A DNA stretch of 64,000 nt from Catelliglobosispora koreensis DSM 44566 (GCF_000379685.1 NZ_KB903289.1:221543-285542), one strand, 5' to 3'. Counted from the stretch's first letter, positions 52,170 through 62,300 are shown. A program made the numbers and translations. The notes: a model not told the origin generated them from the letters alone.

Positions 52170-54046
52170 GCACGATCAGCGCCGGGGTTCCGGCCGCTGA
52201 TACCGAGGCTTCGCCCGCGCCGCCGAAACGCCCCTCGTGGCTGCTGTCGCCAGCGGTCATGGCGGTCGCGGCGTGGGCCATCGCGACCCCGCTCGCCTTC
52301 GCCGTGCCCCGCATGCTCGCCTTCAACGGTGCGGGGCAACGGTCGTGGGCCGGTCCGATCGCGGCTATCCTGGCCGCCGCCGTGGTGCTCTTCGTCATCG
52401 TCCGGCGCACGGCACCGGGCTGGCTCGCGGGACTGACCGCCGGGCTGCTCGCCGCCTGGGTGGTGCTGATGCACGGCACGATCACCCGGGGTACGCCCTT
52501 CCCGATGTTTGGCCTTCTTGGTGACTCCGGCCGGATAACAGCCATGGCCACGCGGTACTCCGTAGAGGTCGCCAGTTCCGACGCGTGGATCAAGGGACTG
52601 CCCGGCGAATATCCTCCGCTGTTCCCGTGGCTCATCGGGCGCACGGCGTCGCTTTTGGACGTTCCCGCGTGGAGCATCGTCGGCGCGGCCGAAGGTCTCG
52701 CGACCGGTGGCGCGATCGTGGCCGCTTTCCTGATGTGGCAACGGCTCGTGCCCGCGTGGGCGGCGCTGCTGACGTCGCTGGCCACCTTCATGACGTTCGC
52801 CAACTTCGCCAAGTCGTACGAGCTGATCACCTTGCTGGTGCTCATCCCCTGGACTCTGGCTGTATTCGGCCGCCCCGACCGGGGCCGCCTGCACTGGATC
52901 CCGGCGGGAATCGTTGGCGGGCTTATCTTCCTGACCTACTACGGCTGGTTCGTCTTCGCCCTCATCGGCGCCGTCGCCTTGCTCGTCGCGACGTGGCGGC
53001 AAGAGGCCGCCAAACGAGCCTTCCTGCTCTACCTGGCGAAGGTGGCCGCGGTCGCGCTAGTTCTGTCGTCGTGGTTCATCGTCCCGTATTTCTACGCCCG
53101 CTTCACGATGGGCTCGGAGATGCTGGGCGACCTTTACGGCTCGCCCGAGTTGTTCACCGGGTTCTTCCCGTTCCTGGAACTGTCCGTCATCGGTGCGGTT
53201 CAGCTCATCGGGCTCGTGGGGATGCTGTGGCTGCGTAACGATGTCTGGTGGGCCAAGGGTCTGCTCTACCTGACCGCCGGTGCCTACATTTACCGCGTCT
53301 TTTACCTGCTTTTCTTCGTGGCCACCTGGCACACGGGCCTCGGGCCTTACGCGGCAAGGCTTTCCAACGCCGCCCTGGCCGCCGCGGGTGCGCTGACGCT
53401 TTTCCACGTGGTGCCGAGATTGTTCAACGCGATGGCGTGGAAGGCGCCCAGGGACGCGCTGGCGCTCGGGCTCACGGTCGCGGTTTCGTGGGCCGGGCTG
53501 ACCTTCACCTTGGCCTGGATCCCCGGACTGGAAGGCCGTTGGGCCAACTACACCGAGCGGGCCTACCGGGAACCACTGCCAGACGGCAGGTACAACACCG
53601 ATTCCATCGCCGAGGAGGAGCGCACCGAATATTTCCCGGTGACGCCGATTCAGCAAGCGGTGGAAAGCGTCTACGGGCCGGGCACACAACGGGTCTCCCT
53701 GTCCATTGACGAACGGCTCTACGCCTATCTGCCGTGGCACGGTTACCTCAACAACGACCGCAACGGTTCGTTCGTGCAGTGGGACAAGCGCTATGCCGAG
53801 CTGCAGAAGCTAGCCGCCACAACGGATCCCACCGCTTTCGCCCGGCGGTCGGCGAACACCGCATACGGCCCGATCGACATCTTCGTGCTGCGGGAGAAGA
53901 CCCCTGACCGGTGGTCCTGGACCGCCGCCAGCGGCTTCAACCAGTCCGATGTGGACCTCGACTTCAGCCGTGCGCAATTCGATCCAGCCCACTGGGTCAT
54001 CTTTGACAGCCTTCCAGAAAACGTCGTAGTAGCGGTCAGGCGATGA
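52166..54046 (+). CDS. GT-C family membrane glycosyltransferase, AftA-like, copy 1
   Basis: 626 residues: about 12 helices in the first 450, then a soluble extracytoplasmic C-terminal domain. The LLGDSGRITAMATRY block near 112-126, with the acidic residue expected in the first loop of GT-C enzymes, PGEYPPLFPW, and C-terminal YGPIDIFVLR match arabinofuranosyltransferase A-type proteins. These use decaprenyl-phosphoryl-arabinose. The donor here may differ. GTG overlaps the DUF2304 stop. Tandem paralogue follows. Confidence 0.78.
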   Translation: MSTISAGVPAADTEASPAPPKRPSWLLSPAVMAVAAWAIATPLAFAVPRMLAFNGAGQRSWAGPIAAILAAAVVLFVIVRRTAPGWLAGLTAGLLAAWVVLMHGTITRGTPFPMFGLLGDSGRITAMATRYSVEVASSDAWIKGLPGEYPPLFPWLIGRTASLLDVPAWSIVGAAEGLATGGAIVAAFLMWQRLVPAWAALLTSLATFMTFANFAKSYELITLLVLIPWTLAVFGRPDRGRLHWIPAGIVGGLIFLTYYGWFVFALIGAVALLVATWRQEAAKRAFLLYLAKVAAVALVLSSWFIVPYFYARFTMGSEMLGDLYGSPELFTGFFPFLELSVIGAVQLIGLVGMLWLRNDVWWAKGLLYLTAGAYIYRVFYLLFFVATWHTGLGPYAARLSNAALAAAGALTLFHVVPRLFNAMAWKAPRDALALGLTVAVSWAGLTFTLAWIPGLEGRWANYTERAYREPLPDGRYNTDSIAEEERTEYFPVTPIQQAVESVYGPGTQRVSLSIDERLYAYLPWHGYLNNDRNGSFVQWDKRYAELQKLAATTDPTAFARRSANTAYGPIDIFVLREKTPDRWSWTAASGFNQSDVDLDFSRAQFDPAHWVIFDSLPENVVVAVRR

Positions 54047-56079
54047 GTGCGCTCAAGGACAAACTGAAAAACCCGGGCCTGCTGGCCACTTTGATCTTCG
54101 TCATCGGCTGCCCTCTGGGCATCTGGGCGACCCGCCTTCCAAAGTGGACCGGCTTCGGCCTGCGCACATGGGCGGTCCCGCTCACGGCCGGCCTCGGCGC
54201 CATGGCCGTCGTCCTCTTCCTCGCCTGGCGCGAACAACGCCGCGTCACTTCCCGCGGTGCCATGCAAGGCGTTGCGGCATCGGGGATCGCTGGCGGATCA
54301 GACCACGGCAAGACGGCACTTGCTGCCACTAAGCCCGCCGGCAGCAAGGGGGTTATCGCTTCCGAGGCTGGCGAAGCGGATGCCAGTCACGCGGAACAGG
54401 CCGCTGCTCAACCAGTCAGCGCGGCGCGAGCAAGTAACCCAACGGCATGGCGCTCTGGGGATTGGGTCGCCGGGTTGGCGGGCGGGGCGTTCGCCGTCTG
54501 GATCTCGATGATTCTGACGGCGGCATTGCGGGGCACACCGTTTCCGTTCAACGGGCTCATCGGCGACGCCGGGCGCCTGGCCGCTATGGCCACGCGCTAC
54601 AGCACGACCTGGGCTAGCTCGGACACGCTGCTTCCGGGCGTGCCCGCTGAGTACCCCCCGATGTTTCCCTGGAGTATCGGCCGCGTAGCCGCGCTGACCG
54701 GGCAAGAGGCCTGGCAGCTCGTCGGGCAGGCCGAAGCCATCTACACCGGGCTGGCTTTGCTCATCGGATTCGTGCTGTGGCAACGGCTTGTCAAGCCGTG
54801 GACGGCACTGGCCGTCACGGTCATCGGGTTCATGGCGTTCGCGATCGCGGCCAAGTCCTATGAGCTGCTGACCCTGATGGCTTTCGTCCCTTGGGTTCTG
54901 GGCACCTTCGGGCGTCCCGAGCGCGGGCGCCTGCACTGGCTGGTTTCCGGGCTCATCGGTGGCCTGATCGTGCTGACCTATTACGGCTGGGTCATTTTCG
55001 GCATCTTCGGCATCCTGGCTCTGCTTGGCCGCAGCTGGTTCCTGGCGGACAACCGCAAGGCCTATCTGCTCTATCTGGCCAAAGTGGCCGGTGTCGCGTT
55101 CGTGGTGTCGAGCTGGTTCATCGTGCCGTTCTTTGTGGCACGCCAGCGATACGGCGGCGCGACCCTCGGCGATCTTTATGGCACGGCGAGCATTCTCGAC
55201 CAGATGTTCCCGTTCCTGGACTTCACGCTCCTCGGCACGGTTCAGCTCATCGGCCTCATCGGGCTGATCTGGTTGCGTGGCAAGCAATGGTGGGCCAGTC
55301 CCCTACTCGCGCTTGTGGTCGGCGCCTACCTCTACCGGGCTGTCACCGCGGTCATGTTCGTGGTGACGGATCACACGATGCTCGGCCAGTACGCGCCGCG
55401 TCTATACACGACGGTGCTTGTGATGGCAGGCGTGCTGACAGTCATTCATTTCGTGCCGTGGCTCATCGAGAAGCTGGACGTCAAGGCACCCGCCTTCGCC
55501 GGCCTGATCGCGCTGACCGTCGCGGTCGCCTTCTCTGGCTTCACGTTCACGAAGAACTGGATGCCGAAGCTGGGCGGGGTTTACGCGTCCTATACCGAGC
55601 GTGCCTATCTCGAACCATTGCCAGACGGGCGCTATCTGGTTGACACGACCGGGGAGAACCCGACGCCGTGGTTCCCGGTCAAGCCGATCGAGGACGCGGT
55701 CGAGAAGGTCTACGGCGCTGACCCCCAACGGGTCGCGCTGACAGCCGATGAGCGGTTGTTCTCCTACCTGCCGTGGCCGGGTTACCTGGGCACGGACTTG
55801 GGCGGAGCCTTGGCCAATACGTTCGAGCGGCACGCCGAGCTCGACAAGCTTGCCGCCACAACGGATCCCGCGGCCTTCAGCCAGGCGTCAGCCAACACGC
55901 GCTATGGCCCGATCGACATCTTCGTGCTGAAGAAGAAGGACGGACTGTGGACCTGGACGACCCACATGGGTTACTCCAAGGCACCCAAGACGGTCAGCTT
56001 CTCCCCCGCCCAGTTCGACCCGAAGCTATGGGCGGTCACGGATTTGCCGGAAGACTACGTGGTAGCGGTGCGTCTTTAG
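54043..56079 (+). CDS. GT-C family membrane glycosyltransferase, AftA-like, copy 2
   Basis: 678 residues, paralogue of the gene before (LIGDAGRLAAMATRY, AEYPPMFPW, TRYGPIDIFVLKKK). It differs by a 70-residue hydrophilic Ala/Gly/Ser-rich insertion at about 66-136 between helices 2 and 3, which should face the cytoplasm. ATG overlaps the stop of copy 1 (ATGA). The 3' end overlaps the convergent narK by 44 bp. End of the glycan operon. Confidence 0.78.
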   Translation: MSALKDKLKNPGLLATLIFVIGCPLGIWATRLPKWTGFGLRTWAVPLTAGLGAMAVVLFLAWREQRRVTSRGAMQGVAASGIAGGSDHGKTALAATKPAGSKGVIASEAGEADASHAEQAAAQPVSAARASNPTAWRSGDWVAGLAGGAFAVWISMILTAALRGTPFPFNGLIGDAGRLAAMATRYSTTWASSDTLLPGVPAEYPPMFPWSIGRVAALTGQEAWQLVGQAEAIYTGLALLIGFVLWQRLVKPWTALAVTVIGFMAFAIAAKSYELLTLMAFVPWVLGTFGRPERGRLHWLVSGLIGGLIVLTYYGWVIFGIFGILALLGRSWFLADNRKAYLLYLAKVAGVAFVVSSWFIVPFFVARQRYGGATLGDLYGTASILDQMFPFLDFTLLGTVQLIGLIGLIWLRGKQWWASPLLALVVGAYLYRAVTAVMFVVTDHTMLGQYAPRLYTTVLVMAGVLTVIHFVPWLIEKLDVKAPAFAGLIALTVAVAFSGFTFTKNWMPKLGGVYASYTERAYLEPLPDGRYLVDTTGENPTPWFPVKPIEDAVEKVYGADPQRVALTADERLFSYLPWPGYLGTDLGGALANTFERHAELDKLAATTDPAAFSQASANTRYGPIDIFVLKKKDGLWTWTTHMGYSKAPKTVSFSPAQFDPKLWAVTDLPEDYVVAVRL

Positions 56080-57283
56080 GGTTGCGGAAGGCTAGCCACG
56101 TGAACACCAGCGCGGCGAAGGCCACATCGGACAGCAGCATCAGCCCGATGTCATAGCTGCCCGTGAGGCCATAGATCAGTCCCATGACGAGCGGCGGGAA
56201 GTAGCCCCCGAGGCCACCCGCCGCTCCGACCAAACCGGTGACGGTGCCGACGCGGGCGGGCTCGACAAGCTTGGTGATGAAGGCGAAGACCGCTCCGGTG
56301 CCCAGGCCCAAACCGAACGCCAGCGGGATGTATACCAGCGCGGTGCCAATGTCGGGCTTGGGTGAGAAGGCGGCCGCGATCGCCAGGACACCGGTGATCG
56401 CGAGCGAGGTCATCAGGACCGTACGCGGATGGAACTTGTCAGAAAGCCATCCGCCCACGGGACGGCCGATGACGGCGGCTAAGGCGAAACCTGCCGTGCG
56501 CGCGCCAGCGTCGGTGATGGAGAACCCGTACTCAGACTTCAGCAGCGTCGGCAGATAGGTGGAGAAGGCGACGAACCCGCCGAAGGTCACCGCGTAGAGC
56601 ACCATCATCTGCCACGTGACTTTCAGCTTGAGCGCCGACTTGATCCGCGGCATGGCCGGTTCAGTGGCCGGTTTCCAGGACGCGGCGTTGCGCGCGAACA
56701 ACAGCGCCAGCACGCCGCAAGCGGCAAGGGCGATGGCCACGATGAGATGGGTTTGGAACCGGCCGAACTCGTTCACTATCCGTGGTGTGAAGAAGGCCGA
56801 GAAGGCTGTGCCCGCCATGCCAGCGCCGAAGATGCCGACCGCGGTGCCGCGTGACTCCGGCGGGAACCAGCCGTTGACGAACGGCACACCGGTGGCGAAG
56901 ACCGTGCCGCCGATCCCGAGGAACAGCCCGCCGATAAGCAGTAGTGGGTAGGAGCTCACCGCGCCGACGAACAGCACAGGGGCGATGGTCGCGAAGAGAA
57001 CGATCGCGAAGACGAGCCGTCCACCGAGCTTGTCGGTCAGCGCGCCCACCGGGATGCGGCCGAGTGAGCCAACGAGCACGGGCACGGCGACGAGCAGCGA
57101 GAGGGCGCCGGGCGAGAGCCCCAGATCGGTGGCATAGGACGGTCCTAACGGGCCGATCAGTGACCATGCCCAAAAGCCAATGAAGAAGAACAGCGTCGCC
57201 AACGCCAGCTGAACCCAGGCGGCACCCGGAGTGCGCACCGGCGTGGAGGCGGAACCTGAGCCCGCAGGCCGAGTTCTTTTCAC
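56036..57283 (-). CDS. narK: NarK-type nitrate/nitrite transporter (MFS)
   Basis: 415 residues, 12 helices. The nitrate signature of NarK proteins is represented by GLFLGIGGTVFATGVPFVNGWFP (about 119-141), and GLVGAAGGLGGYFPPLVMG is the second signature. GTG start at 57283. Divergent from narG with 43 bp between start codons, so the two share control. Imports nitrate and/or exports nitrite for the reductase next door. Confidence 0.92.
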   Translation of the reverse strand: MKRTRPAGSGSASTPVRTPGAAWVQLALATLFFFIGFWAWSLIGPLGPSYATDLGLSPGALSLLVAVPVLVGSLGRIPVGALTDKLGGRLVFAIVLFATIAPVLFVGAVSSYPLLLIGGLFLGIGGTVFATGVPFVNGWFPPESRGTAVGIFGAGMAGTAFSAFFTPRIVNEFGRFQTHLIVAIALAACGVLALLFARNAASWKPATEPAMPRIKSALKLKVTWQMMVLYAVTFGGFVAFSTYLPTLLKSEYGFSITDAGARTAGFALAAVIGRPVGGWLSDKFHPRTVLMTSLAITGVLAIAAAFSPKPDIGTALVYIPLAFGLGLGTGAVFAFITKLVEPARVGTVTGLVGAAGGLGGYFPPLVMGLIYGLTGSYDIGLMLLSDVAFAALVFTWLAFRNPKDAPLPRSLPANP

Positions 57284-57314
57284 AATTGCTACTGTTTCAT
57301 GGGGAAGCGGCCGT

Positions 57315-57326
57315 TATGGTCCAAAT
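57315..57326 (+). promoter_or_regulatory. -10 element and leaderless start of narG
   Basis: TATGGT (57315-57320), then six bases, then the narG GTG at 57327. A -35-like TGTTTC sits 16 bp upstream. No clear FNR or NarL site is seen in the short gap. Confidence 0.5.
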
Positions 57327-60300
57327 GTGGCAGTTGTGGAAGACCTCCTTTTGCAGACCGGGCGTTACTTCACCCGGGACGCCAGTGAGGACCTGCGCGC
57401 TGTCTACAAAGTAGGCGGGCGGGAAGGCGACGTCTTCTACCGCGACCGCTGGAGTCATGACAGAGTCGTGCGCTCAACCCACGGCGTCAACTGCACCGGC
57501 TCGTGCTCGTGGAAGGTTTACGTCAAGGACGGCATCATCACGTGGGAGACGCAGCAGACCGACTACCCGAGCGTCGGCCCGGACAAGCCCGAGTACGAAC
57601 CCCGGGGCTGCCCGCGCGGAGCGGCGTTTTCCTGGTACACCTATTCGCCCACGCGCGTGCGCTATCCCTACGTGCGCGGCGTGCTCCTGGAGGCGTATCT
57701 AACGGCGCGCAAGACCGCCGACCCAGTGCAAGCGTGGGCCTCCATAAAGAGTGACTACAAGAAGGCCCGCGGCAAGGGCGGTCTCGTGCGCACGGACTGG
57801 CAGACCGCTATAGAGATCGTCGCCGCCGCGCACGTGCACACGATCAAGAAGTACGGCCCGGACCGTATCGCCGGCTTCTCCCCCATCCCGGCCATGTCGA
57901 TGGCGTCGCACGCGGCCGGGGCACGGTTCATCAGTCTCATCGGCGGGGCGATGCTGTCGTTCTACGACTGGTATGCCGACCTTCCGGTCGCGTCACCTCA
58001 GGTCTTCGGCGACCAGACCGACGTGCCGGAATCAGCGGACTGGTGGGACGCGGCCTACCTGATGATGTGGGGCTCCAACGTGCCCGTCACCCGTACGCCC
58101 GACGCCCACTGGATGGCCGAGGCACGTTATAGGGGGCAGAAAGTCGTTGTCGTGTCCCCTGATTACGCCGACAACGTGAAGTTCGCCGACGAGTGGATGC
58201 CGGCCCGCCCGGGCACCGATGGCGCGCTCGCGATGGCGATGGGACACGTGCTCCTCAAACACCATCTCATCAACGAGGACTACCTGAAGAAGTACACCGA
58301 CGCACCGTTTCTGGTGACCATTGTGGACGGTCAGCCGTCGAAGTTCCTGACCGCCAAGGATCTCGGCGACGCTGGCGAGGGCTCAGCGTTCAAGACGGTG
58401 CTGTGGGACAGCAAGGCCGACACAGCGGTGGTGCCTAACGGGTCGCTCGGGTTCCGTTGGGCCGAAACGGGTTTCGGCAAGTGGAACCTGGACTTAAACG
58501 GCATCGATCCCTCGTTAACCGGCGGAGAACAGACCGCAATCATCAAACTCCCCCACTTTAGGGAAGACCACGGCGTCAGCGAAACAACGGTTCAGACCCG
58601 GCGGGTCGGCCCGCATACCGTCACGACGGTTTTCGAACTGCTGAAGGCTCAATACCGCGACTACACGCCAGACTGGGCACACGGCGTCACGGGAGTCAAC
58701 GCGAACCAGATCGAGCGGGTCGCCAAGGAGTTCGGCCGCACCGCGCTCAAGTCCGGCGGCCGCTGCATGATTCTGATGGGCGCGGGCACGAACCACTGGT
58801 TCCACTCCGACACCATCTATCGCGGATTCCTGGCTCTGCTCACGCTCACCGGTTGCCAGGGCCGCAACGGCGGCGGCTGGGGACACTATGTGGGGCAGGA
58901 GAAGTGCCGCCCTGTCACCGGATGGGCAACCATCGCCAGCGCCAGCGACTGGTCCCGCCCGCCCCGGCACATGGCCGGAACACCTTACTGGTACTTGAAT
59001 ACGAGCCAGTGGCGCTACGACTCCACGAGCGTCAGCCAGCTTCGCAGTCCTCTGTCCAAACAGGACACCCGGCACACGGCCGACCTGATCGCCCTGAGCG
59101 CCCGCCTGGGCTGGATGCCGTCCTACCCAACCTTCAACCGCAATCCCGTCGACCTCGGCGAGCAGGGCGTAGATCTCACGCTAGAGGGCATCAAGGACGG
59201 CACTATCAAGTTCGCCGCCGAAGACCCCGACGCCCCGGAGAACTGGCCCCGTGTGCTGACCGTCTGGCGGGCCAACCTGCTCGGCTCCAGCGCCAAGGGC
59301 AACGAATACTTCCTCAAACACCTGCTAGGCACCGATTCCAACCTGCGTGCCACGCCCGCCGAGCCGGGCCACCGGCCACGTGACGTCGCCTGGCGGGAGA
59401 CGGCACCGGAAGGCAAGCTAGACCTATTGGTAGCACTGGACTTCCGGATGACCAGCACGACGATGTTCGCCGATGTCGTCTTGCCTGCCGCGACGTGGTA
59501 CGAAAAACACGACCTCTCCAGCACCGACATGCACCCGTTCGTGCACGCGTTCACGCCCGCGATTCCGCCACCGTGGCAGACGCGCACCGACTTCGCCATC
59601 TTCCACGACATCGCGGAGAAGTTCAGTGAGCTGGGCGCCCGCCACCTGGGCGTGAAGCAAGACCTTGTCGCCACGCCACTTTTGCACGACTCCCCCGCCG
59701 AGATGGCGCAACCCGGCGGCCACGAAAGTGACTGGCGCGCCGGGGCTCCCGCGATTCCGGGCAAGACGATGCCTCTGCTCACGGTTGTTGAGCGCGACTA
59801 TGGGGCGATCGCTGACAAGATGAAAAGCCTTGGCCCGCTGCCAGACAAGCTGGGCGTCACTACCAAGGGCATCACCTATCACGTCGGCCAGGAGATCGCC
59901 GAACTCAAGAGACGCAACGGTGAAGTCAACGGACGGCCGTCCCTGGCGACCGACATCGCGGTGTGCGAAGCGATTCTGGCCTTATCTGGTACCACCAATG
60001 GGCGTTTGGCTTTGCAGGGTTTTGAAACCCTCGAAAAGCGCACCGGCACCGGCCTCAAGCACCTCGCGCTCGAAAACGAGGGCAAGCGCATCGTGTTCGC
60101 CGACACGCAAGCTCGCCCGACGCCGGTGGTGACGAGTCCGGAGTGGAGTGGCAGCGAGACCGGCGGCCGTCGCTACAGCGCTTTCACCATCAACGTCGAG
60201 CACGACAAGCCGTGGCACACGCTCACGGGACGGCAGCACTTCTTCCTCGACCACGACTGGATGCATGAGTACGGCGAGACTTTGCCGACCTATCGCCCGC

Positions 60301-60791
60301 CGCTAGCCATGGCACGACTGGAAACCGGGCCGGGTGAGCTGCAGGTGCGCTATCTCACGCCGCACTCCAAGTGGTCGATTCACTCGGAGTATCAGGACAA
60401 CCTGTTCATGCTGACGCTTTCCCGTGGCGGACAGTCGATCTGGATGTCCAACGAGGACGCTGAAAAGCTCGGCATCGAGGACAACGACTGGATAGAAGCC
60501 TTGAACCCCAACGGGGTGGTGGCCGCGCGGGCGATCGTCTCGCACAAGATGCCACCCGGAACGGTTTACATGTATCACGCTCAGGACCGCCTCGTCGGCG
60601 TCCCGAAGACGGAAACCACCGGCAAACGCGGCGGCATCCACAACTCGCTCACGCGCCTGCTCATCAAGCCGACGCATCTCATTGGCGGTTACGCCCAGCT
60701 GAGCTTCGCGTTCAACTACCTTGGCCCGACAGGCAATCAGCGTGACGAGGTCACCATCATCCGCAAACGCCAGCAGGAGGTGACGTACTAA
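57327..60791 (+). CDS. narG: Respiratory nitrate reductase alpha subunit
   Basis: 1154 residues of the membrane-bound nitrate reductase catalytic subunit (Mo-bis-MGD). The [4Fe-4S] ligands are in HGVNCTGSCSWKVYVKDG near 49-66, then EPRGCPRGAAFSW. GTG at 57327 with a leaderless promoter gives MAVVEDLLLQTGRYFTRD; the GTG at 57336 is an alternative. No twin-Arg signal, consistent with a cytoplasm-facing complex. Starts the narGHJI operon. Confidence 0.96.
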   Translation: MAVVEDLLLQTGRYFTRDASEDLRAVYKVGGREGDVFYRDRWSHDRVVRSTHGVNCTGSCSWKVYVKDGIITWETQQTDYPSVGPDKPEYEPRGCPRGAAFSWYTYSPTRVRYPYVRGVLLEAYLTARKTADPVQAWASIKSDYKKARGKGGLVRTDWQTAIEIVAAAHVHTIKKYGPDRIAGFSPIPAMSMASHAAGARFISLIGGAMLSFYDWYADLPVASPQVFGDQTDVPESADWWDAAYLMMWGSNVPVTRTPDAHWMAEARYRGQKVVVVSPDYADNVKFADEWMPARPGTDGALAMAMGHVLLKHHLINEDYLKKYTDAPFLVTIVDGQPSKFLTAKDLGDAGEGSAFKTVLWDSKADTAVVPNGSLGFRWAETGFGKWNLDLNGIDPSLTGGEQTAIIKLPHFREDHGVSETTVQTRRVGPHTVTTVFELLKAQYRDYTPDWAHGVTGVNANQIERVAKEFGRTALKSGGRCMILMGAGTNHWFHSDTIYRGFLALLTLTGCQGRNGGGWGHYVGQEKCRPVTGWATIASASDWSRPPRHMAGTPYWYLNTSQWRYDSTSVSQLRSPLSKQDTRHTADLIALSARLGWMPSYPTFNRNPVDLGEQGVDLTLEGIKDGTIKFAAEDPDAPENWPRVLTVWRANLLGSSAKGNEYFLKHLLGTDSNLRATPAEPGHRPRDVAWRETAPEGKLDLLVALDFRMTSTTMFADVVLPAATWYEKHDLSSTDMHPFVHAFTPAIPPPWQTRTDFAIFHDIAEKFSELGARHLGVKQDLVATPLLHDSPAEMAQPGGHESDWRAGAPAIPGKTMPLLTVVERDYGAIADKMKSLGPLPDKLGVTTKGITYHVGQEIAELKRRNGEVNGRPSLATDIAVCEAILALSGTTNGRLALQGFETLEKRTGTGLKHLALENEGKRIVFADTQARPTPVVTSPEWSGSETGGRRYSAFTINVEHDKPWHTLTGRQHFFLDHDWMHEYGETLPTYRPPLAMARLETGPGELQVRYLTPHSKWSIHSEYQDNLFMLTLSRGGQSIWMSNEDAEKLGIEDNDWIEALNPNGVVAARAIVSHKMPPGTVYMYHAQDRLVGVPKTETTGKRGGIHNSLTRLLIKPTHLIGGYAQLSFAFNYLGPTGNQRDEVTIIRKRQQEVTY

Positions 60792-62300
60792 ATGCGCATC
60801 ATGGCTCAGATGGCGATGGTGATGAACCTCGATAAGTGCATTGGCTGCCACACCTGCTCGGTGACATGCAAACAGGTGTGGACCAACCGCACGGGGATGG
60901 AATACGTCTGGTTCAACAACGTGGAATCCCGTCCCGGGCAAGGATATCCGCGGCGTTACGAGGATCAGGAAAAGTGGCAGGGCGGCTGGAAGCGCACACG
61001 CAACGGTGGGCTGAAACTCAAGGCGGGCGGGCGGTTCAAGAAGCTGCTGACCATCTTCTCCAACCCCACACTGCCGTCGTTAGAGGACTATTACGAACCC
61101 TGGACCTACGACTACCGCACGCTGACCGATGCCCCGGCCGGCGACGATGTTCCTGTCGCGCAACCGGTTTCGCAGATCACGGGCCGGCCGATGGCGGTCA
61201 CGCGCGGCGCGAACTGGGATGACGCGCTCGGCGGGCCGGTCAACCAGGACCCGATGCTGGAAAAGCTGAACGAACAGGTCAAGCTCGAATACGAAGAGGC
61301 GTTCCTGTTCTATCTCCCGCGACTTTGTAACCACTGCCTAAACCCGTCTTGCGTCGCGTCCTGCCCGAGCGGAGCGATGTACAAACGCGCCGAGGACGGC
61401 ATCGTGCTCGTCGACCAGGACCAGTGCCGTGGCTGGCGCATGTGTGTGACGGGCTGCCCCTACAAGAAGGTCTACTTCAACCACTCCACCGGCAAGGCGG
61501 AAAAGTGCACGTTCTGCTATCCGCGCATCGAAGTGGGGCTGCCGACGGTGTGCTCCGAGACGTGTGTCGGGCGCCTGCGCTATCTCGGGCTGCTGCTCTA
61601 TGACGCCGATCGGGTGACCGCCGCGGCATCCGTCGCCGATGAGCAGGATCTGTACCAGGCGCAGCTCGACGTCATCCTCGACCCCAACGACGACGTGATC
61701 GCGGCGGCGGCTCTCAACGCCGGGATTCCGCAGGACTGGCTGGACGCCGCGCGCAAATCGCCCGTCTATCAACTCGTCAAGGAGTACCAGGTAGCGCTGC
61801 CCCTGCACCCGGAATACCGCACGCTGCCGATGGTCTGGTACATCCCGCCGTTGTCGCCGATGGTCAACGCATTGGCCCAGACGGGTCATGACGGTGAAGC
61901 GCAAGGCAATCTGTTCGGGGCGATCGGCTCGCTGCGCATCCCGGTGGAATACCTCGCCTCGCTGTTTTCCGCGGGTGATCCCGCGCCGGTGACCTGGTCG
62001 CTGCAAACCCTGGCCGCCATGCGTGCCTACATGTCCAAGAAGAACCTGGGCGAGGCCGCAGACAGCGACCCCGCGATGGACCGGCTCTATCGCCTGCTGG
62101 CCCTCGCGAAATACGAAGAGCGGTATGTCATTCCGGCCGCGCACACCGAGCAGGCACACCAGCTGGAAGAGGCGGTGTGCAGCGTCGCCGGTTACGAGGG
62201 TGGTGAAGCGGCGTTCGGCAGTGACTCGGGCCGTCCCGTGCCGGTGTCGATCGAAAGCTTCCACCTCACCAAGGAAAGGCAGACCCGTGACCAGCCTTGA
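60792..62300 (+). CDS. narH: Respiratory nitrate reductase beta subunit
   Basis: 502 residues carrying the Fe-S clusters between NarG and NarI. Four cysteine groups: CIGCHTCSVTCK, CNHCLNPSCVASCP, CRGWRMCVTGCP (Trp at the [3Fe-4S]) and CTFCYPRIEVGLPTVCSETC. ATG directly after the narG stop with AGGAGGTG (60775-60782). Confidence 0.97.
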   Translation: MRIMAQMAMVMNLDKCIGCHTCSVTCKQVWTNRTGMEYVWFNNVESRPGQGYPRRYEDQEKWQGGWKRTRNGGLKLKAGGRFKKLLTIFSNPTLPSLEDYYEPWTYDYRTLTDAPAGDDVPVAQPVSQITGRPMAVTRGANWDDALGGPVNQDPMLEKLNEQVKLEYEEAFLFYLPRLCNHCLNPSCVASCPSGAMYKRAEDGIVLVDQDQCRGWRMCVTGCPYKKVYFNHSTGKAEKCTFCYPRIEVGLPTVCSETCVGRLRYLGLLLYDADRVTAAASVADEQDLYQAQLDVILDPNDDVIAAAALNAGIPQDWLDAARKSPVYQLVKEYQVALPLHPEYRTLPMVWYIPPLSPMVNALAQTGHDGEAQGNLFGAIGSLRIPVEYLASLFSAGDPAPVTWSLQTLAAMRAYMSKKNLGEAADSDPAMDRLYRLLALAKYEERYVIPAAHTEQAHQLEEAVCSVAGYEGGEAAFGSDSGRPVPVSIESFHLTKERQTRDQP

